A stretch of 58,981 nt of DNA from Oscillospiraceae bacterium (GCA_017549125.1 JAFYVL010000002.1:1-58981); one strand, 5' to 3'. Numbered from the stretch's first letter, positions 25,626 to 34,736 are shown. The notes: generated by a model not told the origin, from the letters alone. Program-made: numbers and translations.

Positions 25626-26211
25626 ATTTTTGGATCAGCTACATAAAGCTTTATCCGGCTTGCCCCCAAAAGAGATCGATGAGCAACTGATTTATTATAG
25701 CGAGATGATCGACGATAAAATGGAGGAAGGCATCAGCGAAGAAGAAGCAGTTGCGCAAATTGGGCCTATTGAGGAAATCGCCGCCCAGTTCAAAACCGAG
25801 TTACCACGAAAGGATACGCTTAAGGAGGCTATCTTCAAGAACTACTCCCTCCCCCTTTGGGCTATTATCTGTTTGATCATTGGTATTCCCGTCTGGGGTT
25901 CTCTGCTGATCGGTGCAATCTGCGTAGCGGCTGCAATCCTTTCCACCATTTTCGCAGGTATCATCGCCCTGTGGGCTGTTAGCGTTGCCATAGGCGGCTG
26001 TGCCATAGGTGCAGTGGTGCTCGCTGTTATGCAATTCATTCACGGACAGGCCGCTACCGCCATCTGCCTATTGGGTGGTGCGCTGGTATGCATGGGCTTG
26101 ACTATCCTTTTGGTTTTGAGCAGCAAGGCCGTCACAAAATGTATCCTGTGGTGCATAAAGCGCATCATATCTGAAATAAGGAATTTCATTGCAAAAAGGA
26201 GGCGTTCATAA
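25612..26211 (+). CDS. DUF1700 (HAAS-domain) membrane protein
   Basis: 199 residues. The soluble N-terminus (KKHEFLDQLHKALSGLPPKEIDEQLIYYSEMIDDKMEEGISEEEAVAQIG) is the HAAS/DUF1700 helical domain. Three to four membrane helices follow (about residues 80-170), then a basic tail. Ribosome site AAAGGAGG lies inside padR. Its stop overlaps the next start by one base (TAATG). Function unknown; probably works with the DUF4097 protein at the membrane. Confidence 0.9.
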   Translation: MKKHEFLDQLHKALSGLPPKEIDEQLIYYSEMIDDKMEEGISEEEAVAQIGPIEEIAAQFKTELPRKDTLKEAIFKNYSLPLWAIICLIIGIPVWGSLLIGAICVAAAILSTIFAGIIALWAVSVAIGGCAIGAVVLAVMQFIHGQAATAICLLGGALVCMGLTILLVLSSKAVTKCILWCIKRIISEIRNFIAKRRRS

Positions 26212-26882
26212 TGGCAAAGAGAACGAAAATTTGGTTGATTTGCGCCCTGTGTCTGATCCTTGTTGGTGGTCTGGTCTTTGTGGGTGGATTGGCCTCCATG
26301 GATTTTGATTTTACCCTACTAAGTTCCACACAATATACGACCAGCACATATCAGATTCAAGAACCCTTCCAAAAAATCATCCTGGATGTAGATCTGTCCC
26401 ATGTGGAACTTCTCCCCTCTGCAGACAACACATGCAAGATCGTGTCGAAAAGTGCAGAGAAGATTACGCATCAGTATTTTGTGAAGGATGATACCCTATT
26501 CATCCGGGAGTTAGACGCCCGAAAGTGGCATGATTATATTGGTGTAAATCTTGGGAGTCCAAAGATTACTGTACATTTGCCTGTAAAGGATTATGAGGCC
26601 ATTTCCATTGAAGTCGACACAGGTAATGTGGTCATGAATGAAATCTATGCCACAAAGATGGTCATAGAAACGGATACCGGAGACGTGAAATTAAATGCCT
26701 GTGATGGCGCACAGATCTTCATCGAAACAGAAATTGGCGATGTGACAGGTACGCTCCGCTCAGGAAAACTGTTCCTCTGCTCCAGCGATACCGGCGATAT
26801 TCATGTTCCAAAATCCGAGCCTCTAGGACAATGCGAAATTGAAACCGATACCGGTGATATTGAAATAAGAATTGCTAAATAA
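26211..26882 (+). CDS. DUF4097 beta-strand repeat protein, membrane-anchored
   Basis: 223 residues. An N-terminal hydrophobic anchor (about residues 7-28) precedes an outer beta-helix-like region whose repeats read TDTGDVKLNA, TEIGDVTGTL, SDTGDIHVPK and TDTGDIEIRI, typical of DUF4097. Third gene of the PadR operon. A hairpin at the edge of the following 305-bp element may terminate it. Confidence 0.9.
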   Translation: MAKRTKIWLICALCLILVGGLVFVGGLASMDFDFTLLSSTQYTTSTYQIQEPFQKIILDVDLSHVELLPSADNTCKIVSKSAEKITHQYFVKDDTLFIRELDARKWHDYIGVNLGSPKITVHLPVKDYEAISIEVDTGNVVMNEIYATKMVIETDTGDVKLNACDGAQIFIETEIGDVTGTLRSGKLFLCSSDTGDIHVPKSEPLGQCEIETDTGDIEIRIAK

Positions 26883-26886
26883 TCAG

Positions 26887-27191
26887 AAGCGGCTGGTCAG
26901 ACCAGCCGCTTCGGAGTGTCAAAAAAGCCGTCAATCGTCAAAACACAGGTTTTGATGATTGGCGGTTTCTTCTGTTGTAGGGAATGCTGCGAACAGCGTT
27001 CCGCAAGATGCAAAATCGTAAAAATGCTTGCTACGCAAGGTGTTTTGACTTACTGCTTAGGCTCGAACCACTCGAGTATCCACATACACTTCGGGGTCGA
27101 GTTGCTTGTCTTGACGGCTTTATTGACCTCTGCCAGTCTGCCAAAAAACTCTTTTTTGACAGACTGAAGCGGCTGGTCAGACCAGCCGCTT
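26887..27191. mobile_element. 305-bp MITE-like element with 41-bp terminal inverted repeats
   Basis: Left end 26887-26927 and the complement of right end 27151-27191 match at 37 of 41 positions. Each end also contains its own hairpin (AAGCGGCTGGTC / GACCAGCCGCTT). Inside, AGCCGTCAA (26926-26934) mirrors TTGACGGCT (27114-27122). The interior has no convincing gene; a short frame at 26916-27167 follows the repeat. No target-site duplication was clear. It fills the gap between the DUF4097 and ABC genes and may serve both as terminator. Confidence 0.55.
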
Positions 27192-27194
27192 GTT

Positions 27195-28082
27195 TTAATT
27201 CTTAGATTTGTGTAGCAGGATATAGCCGCCCATGAGGAGAATCACAGCTCCAACTAAAATACCATACATAGCATAGGTAGTGACCTCAGTTCCAAAGAAA
27301 TAGAGATTACAATCCAGCATATCCTGTAAGGGCTTCACTGCCTGGGCGGGCAGCCCCTGTTTCTGCATTTCAGCAAATACACCACTGACGCAATGGTTAC
27401 GCAGAAGCGATGTACCGTAAGTGCCAGGCAGGAACATGACAGCCTTTTGCAGCCCTGTACCAAAGGAAGATATGGGCATATACGCACCGCAAATAAAGCC
27501 GTAGCCGCCGCTGATCACAGAGCCAACTGCAGAGATCTGTCCCTGGGTAGACAAGAACAGGTTAATAATGGACGACAATGCCGTACCAAACAACACCAGC
27601 AGAAACACATCCAGCATCACGCTGAGCACATCCCCGGCAGACAGATACCAGCCCATTGTCCATACATAGAACAGAGAAACGACGGTTGCGATCATACAAA
27701 TGATCCAGGCAGAGAGAAAGCTGGATATATAATAGCTAAGAGAAAGGATTCCGGTTCTGACCGGCGTGATTCTAAGATCTTTAATCACACCATTTGCCTT
27801 ATCCTGCACCATTAGGAAGTTGGCACAAAAGGACACCGTAACACAGGACACGGCCAGCAACGACGACATTAACTGTCCGGCCACTAAGCCGTCAATGAGT
27901 TTGGATGGCAATCCGTGATTTTCCGGCAATGCCGCCAGGAAGGAATCTGCATACACATTTCCTAAAAAGGTCGCATAGAGTACAAGCAGAATACAGGGCG
28001 TAATCAAGGATGTGAAAAACATCCCCTTATCCTTGAAAAACAATTTTACATTACGACGAATCAGAATTTTGAGGATGGTCAT
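27195..28082 (-). CDS. ABC-2 type exporter permease
   Basis: 295 residues with about six membrane helices. The N-terminus (ILIRRNVKLFFKDKGMFFTSLITPCILLVLYATFLG) and the central GVIKDLRITPVRTGILSLSYYISSF are typical of the ABC-2/DrrB-like permeases. It overlaps the ATPase gene by 4 bases. Likely exports a drug, peptide or lipid; the substrate is not deducible. Confidence 0.88.
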   Translation of the reverse strand: MTILKILIRRNVKLFFKDKGMFFTSLITPCILLVLYATFLGNVYADSFLAALPENHGLPSKLIDGLVAGQLMSSLLAVSCVTVSFCANFLMVQDKANGVIKDLRITPVRTGILSLSYYISSFLSAWIICMIATVVSLFYVWTMGWYLSAGDVLSVMLDVFLLVLFGTALSSIINLFLSTQGQISAVGSVISGGYGFICGAYMPISSFGTGLQKAVMFLPGTYGTSLLRNHCVSGVFAEMQKQGLPAQAVKPLQDMLDCNLYFFGTEVTTYAMYGILVGAVILLMGGYILLHKSKN

Positions 28083-28993
28083 TTTTCAGCACCCCCTTCC
28101 AGCTTCTTACCGGTCACAGCCAAAAATACATCATCCATTTTTCCCTTGGTGATCTCGTAATCCTTGAAGATGTGCGGATACTGTATAATCAGTTCTGTGG
28201 CCTTTTGAGTATTGGGTACGGCAAGCTGCCAGGTATCTTTACTACCTGCATAAGAGACTTGCATGGATTGAACAACCTCTTCGTCCACCCCATACAATGT
28301 AACATGGTCTGCGGTATATGCGTTCTTCAGTTCCAGGGGTGTACCCTGGGCGGCAATTCTACCGCTATCGAGAATCACAACATAATCCGCTTCGCCCGCT
28401 TCTTCCATATAATGGGTTGTGAGAAACACCGTGAGATTTTCATTTTTTCTCAGGTCTGTGATCACGTTCCAGAGAATGTTCCGGGTTTTGGGATCTAAGC
28501 CGGTGGTAGGCTCATCCAAAATCAACACCTTGGGTTTATGGATCAACGCTCGGGCGATATCTACCCTTCTGCGTTGTCCGCCGGACAGCTTGCCCACGGC
28601 ACGCTTCAGAAGATCCTTAAATTCCAGCAGTTCTGACAGTTCCTCCATGCGCCGGACAAAAGCCTTGCCTGTCAGGCCATACAAGGCCGCCCTGGACTGC
28701 AGATTATCATACACACTCAAGGCGCTATCCAGCACAGAATTTTGGAATACCACACCCAGTTTCTCCTTGATATGCTGGGGATTCTGATCCAAGTCTGCAC
28801 CATCTATGCAAATATGGCCACCGTCTTTGGAAAGCTGACCGCACATAATATTGATGGTAGTGGATTTACCTGCGCCATTGATGCCCAGAAAGGCAAACAG
28901 TTCGCCCTCTCTGACCTGCAGGCTCAGATCCTGGACGGCTTTGACATCTCCAAAGCTTTTGGACAAATTCTTAATTTCTATAATGGGATCCAT
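28079..28993 (-). CDS. ABC exporter ATPase (DrrA-like)
   Basis: 304 residues. Walker A GINGAGKST, signature LSGGQRRRVDIAR, Walker B VLILDEPTTGLD and the switch His in TTHYMEEA are intact. The C-terminal extension (VVQSMQVSYAGSKDTWQLAVPN) is the regulatory tail seen in DrrA/CcmA-type exporters. AAAGGAGGG precedes the ATG. It pairs with the permease downstream. Confidence 0.93.
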   Translation of the reverse strand: MDPIIEIKNLSKSFGDVKAVQDLSLQVREGELFAFLGINGAGKSTTINIMCGQLSKDGGHICIDGADLDQNPQHIKEKLGVVFQNSVLDSALSVYDNLQSRAALYGLTGKAFVRRMEELSELLEFKDLLKRAVGKLSGGQRRRVDIARALIHKPKVLILDEPTTGLDPKTRNILWNVITDLRKNENLTVFLTTHYMEEAGEADYVVILDSGRIAAQGTPLELKNAYTADHVTLYGVDEEVVQSMQVSYAGSKDTWQLAVPNTQKATELIIQYPHIFKDYEITKGKMDDVFLAVTGKKLEGGAEK

Positions 28994-29014
28994 AAAATCC
29001 CTCCTTTGAGATGC

Positions 29015-29043
29015 AGTATATAAACGCCGGTTGCAAATTGCAA
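29015..29043 (-). promoter_or_regulatory. Promoter of the ABC exporter operon
   Basis: Minus strand: TTGCAA (29038-29043), 17-nt spacer, TATACT (29015-29020), just upstream of the ATPase ribosome site. Confidence 0.6.
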
Positions 29044-29083
29044 GGGCTTTTCTCTAAGCGGTAGCATTTTCCTTGCAAGCGGC

Positions 29084-29692
29084 TCACAGATACCCCTTGA
29101 TACGATCCAACAAAAGACCTTTGGCATACCAGGTGGTTTCATAGCGAATATATTGCAGCGTATTTTTATCCCACAAGCATCGTAGTCGAGGTGGAAACTC
29201 ATCATCTCCATGCCACAGCTGTATCAATACCTCCAGACCGTCCAGCAAGGGTATGGCATAACTTATATCTGCCGACTGAACCCTTTTACCGCCCATACGC
29301 TCACATGCTTTGCAAAATGCCTGTGGGGCATCGTCGAAGATCGCACCATAGGTGTGATCTCCATCCTCCTGTAATTGGGCATGAAATGCATGACCCAGAT
29401 CCACCATATTGACCCATTGACCGCTAATAAATCGGTCTGCCTTTCCATCACAGAGCCAATCTAACAACGTCATGACCTCCGAAAAAGAATTGCCATCTAT
29501 CCATTGCTCCTCATGCTGACGCTGCAGATCCCCTGTTTGGCGGCTAATCCGATACGGAGAAGACAGGAATTCCGTATAGAGATACCCGTCATCATAGCGC
29601 AATCGGCATTTATCAATCAGATATTGCTGATCATAGGTCAAGAACAATTTCTTTGCCTGGGCTGCCTGAATGGCATAGTTATCCCACATCAT
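29084..29692 (-). CDS. DUF3786-family protein
   Basis: 202 residues. The C-terminal segment IPLLDGLEVLIQLWHGDDEFPPRLRCLWDKNTLQYIRYET is the strongest match to DUF3786 as I recall it, and WINMVDLGHAF-like spacing (here QWVNMVDLGHAF) also fits. No catalytic residues stand out. The start overlaps the TIGR04076 gene by 14 bases, so they are coupled. Confidence 0.7.
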   Translation of the reverse strand: MMWDNYAIQAAQAKKLFLTYDQQYLIDKCRLRYDDGYLYTEFLSSPYRISRQTGDLQRQHEEQWIDGNSFSEVMTLLDWLCDGKADRFISGQWVNMVDLGHAFHAQLQEDGDHTYGAIFDDAPQAFCKACERMGGKRVQSADISYAIPLLDGLEVLIQLWHGDDEFPPRLRCLWDKNTLQYIRYETTWYAKGLLLDRIKGYL

Positions 29693-29990
29693 GGCAAATC
29701 TCCAAATAAAAGCTCACCGGGCGAAAACCGTCATTGCAGCTGAGCATAGCGGAATAGGGATCTTGCATCCAGCCATCAAAGAAATTTCCTTTTCCCTCTG
29801 CCAGATCCTTTACAAAGGGCGCAATGGTTTCCCAGGCACTCTGGCAAAAATCTTCCGGTTTTTGTGCGTCATAGGAAATCCAAACCTGCCCCTCTTTCAC
29901 CTGGCAGGCATGGTCTATGGGATTTTCGTACTTTGCCATCAGATCTGGGTAGGATGCTTTGCGTATGGCTGTGATCTTTACGATTTTCAT
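29679..29990 (-). CDS. TIGR04076-family small protein
   Basis: 103 residues from the ATG at 29990, which has an excellent AAGGAGGGG; a longer frame starting at 30188 crosses the promoter region. MKIVKITAIRKASYPDLMAKY and ACQVKEGQVWIS match the N-terminal pattern of TIGR04076; the expected cysteines (HACQV, FCQSAW, LSCNDG) are present. Function unknown. A minus-strand TATAAT lies about 25 bases upstream of the ATG. Confidence 0.75.
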   Translation of the reverse strand: MKIVKITAIRKASYPDLMAKYENPIDHACQVKEGQVWISYDAQKPEDFCQSAWETIAPFVKDLAEGKGNFFDGWMQDPYSAMLSCNDGFRPVSFYLEICHDVG

Positions 29991-30040
29991 AAAATCCCCT
30001 CCTTTTTTTCTGATTATAACATAAATTATTGGAAAAGATA

Positions 30041-30068
30041 TTGAAATTTCAAAATTCGTATGTATAAT
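30041..30068 (+). promoter_or_regulatory. Promoter of the TVP38-family gene
   Basis: TTGAAA (30041-30046), 16-nt spacer, TATAAT (30063-30068), 34 bases before the ATG. Confidence 0.6.
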
Positions 30069-30102
30069 ATATGATGATATAATTTGGAATTGAGGTAAAT
30101 CC

Positions 30103-30819
30103 ATGACAAAGAAAGTCCCAATGGATAAAATAATTATTACCGCGATCGCTTTGATTGCAGTTGCTTTGATCGGTTTTTTTCTATTCACCGGCGAGAATTT
30201 TCAACTGATTAACAGCTTGTTTTCTTCCGATATGACCGAGGATCAGTTGCGTGAAACCACCCAGCAATTGGGCTGGAACGGTTATCTGACTTTGATTCTA
30301 CTCTCCGCGATCCAAGTCATGTGTCCCTTCTTACCCTCTCAGCCTATCCTTGTGCTTGCCGGTATCGCCTACGGCTTTCCGGTCGGTTTCTTCTGCTGCT
30401 TTGTTGGCTTCTTCCTGGGAAGCACGACGATCTTCCTGTTGTTTAAGCGGTATGGCAACGGTTTGCGTCGGTTCTTTATGAAGGATGTGGATCTGGATCT
30501 GGACACTTTAGCACATTCCGGTAAGATCAGCGTGATCATCAGCTTGCTGTTCCTGATCCCCGCTCTACCCTATGCAATGATTTGTTTCTTCGCTGCCAGC
30601 ATCGGCTTTAGCTTTCGTCGCTATACCATCGTCAATATGCTGGGCGTGATTCCCTCCATCCTGGCCGGTGTAGCCTTGGGCAATATGACATTGACCTCTG
30701 ATCCCATTACCACGATTCTGGTATTTGCAGGTCTGTTGGCTTTCATGGGCTTATTACTGTATAAGCGCAAGTGGATCTTTACCAAGCTGGGCAATTTTGC
30801 CGCAAATCCGAATCCCTAA
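30103..30819 (+). CDS. TVP38/TMEM64 (VTT/DedA-like) membrane protein
   Basis: 238 residues with five to six membrane helices. The VTT core is visible: PFLPSQPILVLAGIAYGFPVGFFCCFVGFFLGSTTIFLLFKRYG, and later LFLIPALPYAMICFFAASIGFSFRRY. The family is linked to lipid scrambling and membrane homeostasis. A terminator follows, but the next gene is only about 40 bases away. Confidence 0.9.
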   Translation: MTKKVPMDKIIITAIALIAVALIGFFLFTGENFQLINSLFSSDMTEDQLRETTQQLGWNGYLTLILLSAIQVMCPFLPSQPILVLAGIAYGFPVGFFCCFVGFFLGSTTIFLLFKRYGNGLRRFFMKDVDLDLDTLAHSGKISVIISLLFLIPALPYAMICFFAASIGFSFRRYTIVNMLGVIPSILAGVALGNMTLTSDPITTILVFAGLLAFMGLLLYKRKWIFTKLGNFAANPNP

Positions 30820-30848
30820 AGGCATTGGTTTAACCAATGCCTTTTTTA
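30818..30848 (+). terminator. Terminator after the TVP38 gene
   Basis: Palindrome AAAGGCATTGGTT / AACCAATGCCTTT followed by Ts. It overlaps the TVP38 stop codon and ends at the ribosome site of the next gene. Confidence 0.85.
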
Positions 30849-30860
30849 GGAGGAATCCTG

Positions 30861-31370
30861 GTGCATAAAATATTGATCATCGGAAATGCCGGAGCAGGAA
30901 AAAGCACCTTTGCCAAAGCACTTTCTCAGAAATTGGAGCTACCGCTGGTACATTTGGATAAGCTTTACTGGTGCGGTCAATGGAATCATGTATCCCGGGA
31001 GGTTTTCAACAGTCTCCTACAGCAGGAACTTAACAAACCTGCGTGGATCATAGACGGTAATTTCAATCGCACGATCCCCCATCGTCTCCAATATTGTGAC
31101 ACGGTGTTTTTCCTGGACATGCCCACAAGAACCTGTCTATGGGGTATTACCAAACGCATTTTTACAAACTACGGAAAAGTCCGGGCAGATATGGGCGGCA
31201 ACTGTATCGAGCGATTCGACAAGCAAAAAATCAGTCTTTATAAAAATGTCCTGGGTTTTCGCAAAGCCCACGCTAAGGATTACAGGGATCTACTGGAACG
31301 TCAAACCCATGTACGTGTTATCACATTTCACAGCCGTCGAGAAATCAAGAAATATTTGGACAAATTATAA
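30861..31370 (+). CDS. P-loop kinase of the FlaR/topology-modulation type
   Basis: 169 residues from a GTG at 30861 with AGGAGG upstream; a longer frame from 30837 runs through the terminator. Walker A GNAGAGKST, then LDKLYWCGQWNHVSREVF and WIIDGNFNRTI, the pattern of the adenylate-kinase-like proteins annotated as topology modulation protein. Substrate unknown; probably a small-molecule kinase. Confidence 0.82.
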   Translation: MHKILIIGNAGAGKSTFAKALSQKLELPLVHLDKLYWCGQWNHVSREVFNSLLQQELNKPAWIIDGNFNRTIPHRLQYCDTVFFLDMPTRTCLWGITKRIFTNYGKVRADMGGNCIERFDKQKISLYKNVLGFRKAHAKDYRDLLERQTHVRVITFHSRREIKKYLDKL

Positions 31371-31417
31371 AGGTGCTGTCTCTTATGATTCTCGCAAATC
31401 ATTTTGAGACAGCACCT
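31371..31417. terminator. Bidirectional terminator between convergent genes
   Basis: 12-bp stem AGGTGCTGTCTC / GAGACAGCACCT with a 23-nt loop, 7 bases from the stop of the minus-strand lipoprotein gene. Confidence 0.75.
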
Positions 31418-31423
31418 CACTTA

Positions 31424-31942
31424 TTACTTTGTCAGCGCTTCTTCTGCCGATACAGGTTCCATTGCGGACAGATCCAATTCTATACGAAAATAAGATTGAC
31501 CGTCATCTGCTTCGCAGTAAACTCCGGAATCGTCAACACGAATGATAGCTGAAGGCTTCACCTCGCCATCCAACAAAAGAGATGCCCCTTGTCCGGTAAT
31601 GGAAATACTTTTCAGATTGCCCTCCATCTCCTGCCGATTAATGTCATAATAGCCGTCAAAAAAGTAGAAGACATCATTGTGATAAAATAGAGACGGCTTA
31701 TCTTGATTAGAAGTAAGCAAGCCCACTCTCGTGACACAGCCATCCGGTTCGTTATAGGACAAATAGTAGTCCACACCCTCATGGCGTACTTCCTCGGTAA
31801 AGAACGAGATTCTGTTGCGCACTTGCGGTGCATGGTGATCGTGTCCGGAATCCGTGGGCTCAGTCCGTCCAGCATCGGTATGCAATCCACAGCCACACAA
31901 AAGATACACCAAAAACATCAAGCTTATTATAGTCCGTTTCAT
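31424..31942 (-). CDS. Lipoprotein of unknown function
   Basis: 172 residues. Lipobox LLCGC (about Cys18), then a His/Thr-rich segment (DSGHDHHAPQ) that could bind metal. The rest looks like a beta-rich domain (FYHNDVFYFFDGYYDINRQEMEG) of no family I recognise. It overlaps trpS by 4 bases and so is co-translated with it, an odd partner for a tRNA synthetase. Confidence 0.7.
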   Translation of the reverse strand: MKRTIISLMFLVYLLCGCGLHTDAGRTEPTDSGHDHHAPQVRNRISFFTEEVRHEGVDYYLSYNEPDGCVTRVGLLTSNQDKPSLFYHNDVFYFFDGYYDINRQEMEGNLKSISITGQGASLLLDGEVKPSAIIRVDDSGVYCEADDGQSYFRIELDLSAMEPVSAEEALTK

Positions 31943-32952
31943 TTTGCTACGAAGCCTACCTTCTTGTAGACCTTACGCAGGGTCTTTTCTGCCACATAGG
32001 AGGCTTTCTGCGCACCGTCACGGTAGACACTTTCCAGATAAGCCTTATCCTTCATCAGGCGCATGGATTCCTCGCGGATGGGACGCAGATGCTCCACAAC
32101 TGCCTCACCAACCACAGGCTTAAACTTGCCATAACCGCAACCTACGAATTCATTTTCAATTTCTTCAAAGGTCTTACCGGTCACAGCAGAGTAAATGGTC
32201 ATCAAATTGGCCACACCGGGCTTATTTTCCTTATCATAGCGCACGCAGTTCTCCGTATCAGAGTCGGTGATGGCACGCTTGAATTGCTTCATCACCACTT
32301 CCGGAGGATCCATCAGTAGTACACGGCCGGTGTCCTCATTCTCAGACTTGGACATTTTGGCGGTGGGGTTGGTCAGGCTCATAACACGGGCGCCAACCTT
32401 GGGGATAAAGGGTTCGGGAATCTTGAACACGTCGCCGTAGATGCTGTTAAAGCGACGAGCGATCACATGGGTCAATTCCACGTGCTGCTTCTGATCTTCG
32501 CCCACAGGCACCAGGTCGGGCTGATACAGCAAAATATCACCGGCCATCAAGCTGGGATAGGTAAACAGACCAGCATTGATATTATCTGCGTTCTTGGCGG
32601 ACTTGTCCTTAAACTGGGTCATACGAGACAGTTCGCCAAACATAGAGTAACAATCCAGCACCCAGCCCAGCTCCGCATGCTGATGCACATGGCTCTGGAT
32701 GAACAGGGTGTTCTTCTCGGGATCCAGACCACAGGCAATGTACTGCGCCAGCTGCTCCAGGGTTCGACGGCGCAGATCCGCAGGATTCTGGCGCACGGTA
32801 ATGGCATGCAGGTCAGCCATAAAGTAGAAACAATCATACTGGTCGGCACGCTCTGCCCAGTTCTTCACAGCACCCAGGTAAGAACCCAGAGTCAGATCAC
32901 CGGAAGGCTTAATGCCGGATAACATTCTTTTCTTTGCAACGATTTCTTCCAT
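31939..32952 (-). CDS. trpS: Tryptophanyl-tRNA synthetase
   Basis: Class I synthetase, 337 residues. The HIGH region reads GDLTLGSYLGAVKNW, and the KMSKS motif is TAKMSKSEN. AIATRFNSIYG-like spacing (here VIARRFNSIYG) and the conserved LMAGDILLYQPDLVPVGEDQKQHVELT are diagnostic. No T-box or trp attenuator was seen in the 130-base gap upstream, only a weak AT-rich promoter. Confidence 0.96.
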   Translation of the reverse strand: MEEIVAKKRMLSGIKPSGDLTLGSYLGAVKNWAERADQYDCFYFMADLHAITVRQNPADLRRRTLEQLAQYIACGLDPEKNTLFIQSHVHQHAELGWVLDCYSMFGELSRMTQFKDKSAKNADNINAGLFTYPSLMAGDILLYQPDLVPVGEDQKQHVELTHVIARRFNSIYGDVFKIPEPFIPKVGARVMSLTNPTAKMSKSENEDTGRVLLMDPPEVVMKQFKRAITDSDTENCVRYDKENKPGVANLMTIYSAVTGKTFEEIENEFVGCGYGKFKPVVGEAVVEHLRPIREESMRLMKDKAYLESVYRDGAQKASYVAEKTLRKVYKKVGFVAK

Positions 32953-33021
32953 GATATATCCCTCTCAGTTGCTTAAATTTCCAATATTTTAACACAGCCC
33001 AAAGAAAAACGCAATGGGAAA

Positions 33022-33051
33022 TTGACTTTCCGGTGCAGAATATGGTATAGT
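33022..33051 (+). promoter_or_regulatory. Promoter of gltX
   Basis: TTGACT (33022-33027), 18-nt spacer, TATAGT (33046-33051), 33 bases before the ATG; AGAGG serves as ribosome site. Confidence 0.65.
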
Positions 33052-33084
33052 ATTTGGGAAATCAAAAACACAGAGGTATAAATT

Positions 33085-34728
33085 ATGGATTATCAAGCAT
33101 TAGCAGAGCTTTTGTTTCCCAATGTAACCGATACCCCGGAGTCCTTGGAGGCGCGTTATCCCCTCCGTCAACTGCCCGAAGGCGCAGTTGTGACCCGTAT
33201 GGCTCCCTCCCCCACCGGTTTTGTACATTTGGGTAATTTGGTACAGGGCTTGACCGCAGAGCGCATGGCGCACCAGAGCCAGGGTGTTCTGTTCCTGCGC
33301 GTGGAAGACACCGACGCAAAGCGTGAGGTTGCAGGTGCTGTTGAGGTATTGATCGATACCTTGAAGCATTATGGTATTGCCTTTGACGAAGGCGCAACTC
33401 ATGAGGGCGATGCCGGTATCTACGGTCCTTACCGCCAGAGACAGAGAGCCGCTATTTATCATGTCTATGCTAAGAAGCTGGTTGCAGAGGGTCAGGCATA
33501 TCCCTGTTTCTGCACAGAAGACGAACTGACCGCTATGCGTGAAAAGCAGGAAGCTGCCAAGGATAACTTTGGCTACTATGGCAAGTACGCCATGTGGCGT
33601 GACCGCGACCTGGAGGATATCCAGGGTCAGTTGGCCGCTGGCAATCCCTGGGTTCTGCGTTTCCGCTCCACCGGCAGCATTGAAAACCAGTTTAAGTTCG
33701 ATGATCTGGTGAAGGGCAAGCTGACCGTCACCGAAAATGATATTGACCATGTTCTTTTGAAGTCCGACGGCATTCCCACCTATCACTTTGCCCATGCGGT
33801 GGACGATCATCTCATGCGTACCACCCATGTTGTCCGTGGTGACGAGTGGCTTCCCACCCTGCCCTTCCACATTCAGCTGTTTAAGGCTTTGAACTTTAAG
33901 CTGCCTAAGTATGTCCACATTGGACCGCTCATGAAGATGGACGGCACTTCCAAGCGCAAGCTTTCCAAGCGTAAGGATCCGGAGTTGGCACTGACCTTCT
34001 ACAAGGCAGAAGGCTTCCCTGTGGAAGCTGTGTATGAATACATCATGACGCTGCTCAACTCCAATTACGAGGATTGGCGCAGAGCCAACCCCGATGCACC
34101 TGCCACAGAGTTTAAGTTCAGCCCCAAGAAGCTCAATCCTGCCGGCAACCTGTTTGACTATGCAAAGCTCACCGACATTTCCAAGAATGAGATCGCTAAG
34201 ATGGATGCCCCCAAGGTATACGAATTGCTGACCCAGTGGGCTGAGGAATTTGATGCAGACTTTGCCAATAAGCTGAAGGCTGACCCGGATTTCGCCACCG
34301 CTATTTTGGCCATTGGCCGCGGCGGTAAGAAGCCTCGCAAGGACATTGCCACCTGGAAGGAAGCAAAGCCTTACATGGGCTTCTTCTACGATGAGTATCT
34401 GGAAGCACCCCAGTTCGACCAGAAGTTCTCCAACGACACCGTCAAGCTGGCGCTGTCTAAGTTCCTGGAGAAGTTCGACTATACGGACGATTCCGGTGTT
34501 TGGTTCGACAAGGTCAAGGCAATTACCGAGGAAATGGGATTTACTACGGATATGAAGGCTTACAAGGCCGATCCAACCGCCTTCCCCGGCACAGTTGCTG
34601 ACGTATCTACTTTCATTCGCCAGGCTGTCACCGGTAAGACCAACTCCCCCGATCTGTATACGGTTATGCAGATCCTGGGCTATGATCGCACCGTAGCTCG
34701 CATCCAGGCTGTTATGAATACTCTTTAA
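33085..34728 (+). CDS. gltX: Glutamyl-tRNA synthetase
   Basis: 547 residues, longer than the usual 480-500. HIGH motif in MAPSPTGFVHLGNL, KMSKS in KRKLSKRKDPE, and EDTDAKREV in the catalytic core. An N-terminal extension of about 40 residues precedes the catalytic start, as in a subgroup of Clostridia enzymes. A non-discriminating enzyme that also charges tRNA-Gln cannot be excluded; gatCAB and glnS are not in the window. Confidence 0.92.
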   Translation: MDYQALAELLFPNVTDTPESLEARYPLRQLPEGAVVTRMAPSPTGFVHLGNLVQGLTAERMAHQSQGVLFLRVEDTDAKREVAGAVEVLIDTLKHYGIAFDEGATHEGDAGIYGPYRQRQRAAIYHVYAKKLVAEGQAYPCFCTEDELTAMREKQEAAKDNFGYYGKYAMWRDRDLEDIQGQLAAGNPWVLRFRSTGSIENQFKFDDLVKGKLTVTENDIDHVLLKSDGIPTYHFAHAVDDHLMRTTHVVRGDEWLPTLPFHIQLFKALNFKLPKYVHIGPLMKMDGTSKRKLSKRKDPELALTFYKAEGFPVEAVYEYIMTLLNSNYEDWRRANPDAPATEFKFSPKKLNPAGNLFDYAKLTDISKNEIAKMDAPKVYELLTQWAEEFDADFANKLKADPDFATAILAIGRGGKKPRKDIATWKEAKPYMGFFYDEYLEAPQFDQKFSNDTVKLALSKFLEKFDYTDDSGVWFDKVKAITEEMGFTTDMKAYKADPTAFPGTVADVSTFIRQAVTGKTNSPDLYTVMQILGYDRTVARIQAVMNTL

Positions 34729-34736
34729 TAAACACC

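Noticed and set aside
26916-27167. 83-codon frame inside the 305-bp element
   Set aside because: It follows the inverted repeats and has no ribosome site or domain; an overlapping frame at 26,984 is equally poor.
29991-30188. Extension of the TIGR04076 gene to an ATG at 30188
   Set aside because: It would run through divergent promoter elements and into the TVP38 gene; the ATG at 29990 has AAGGAGGGG.
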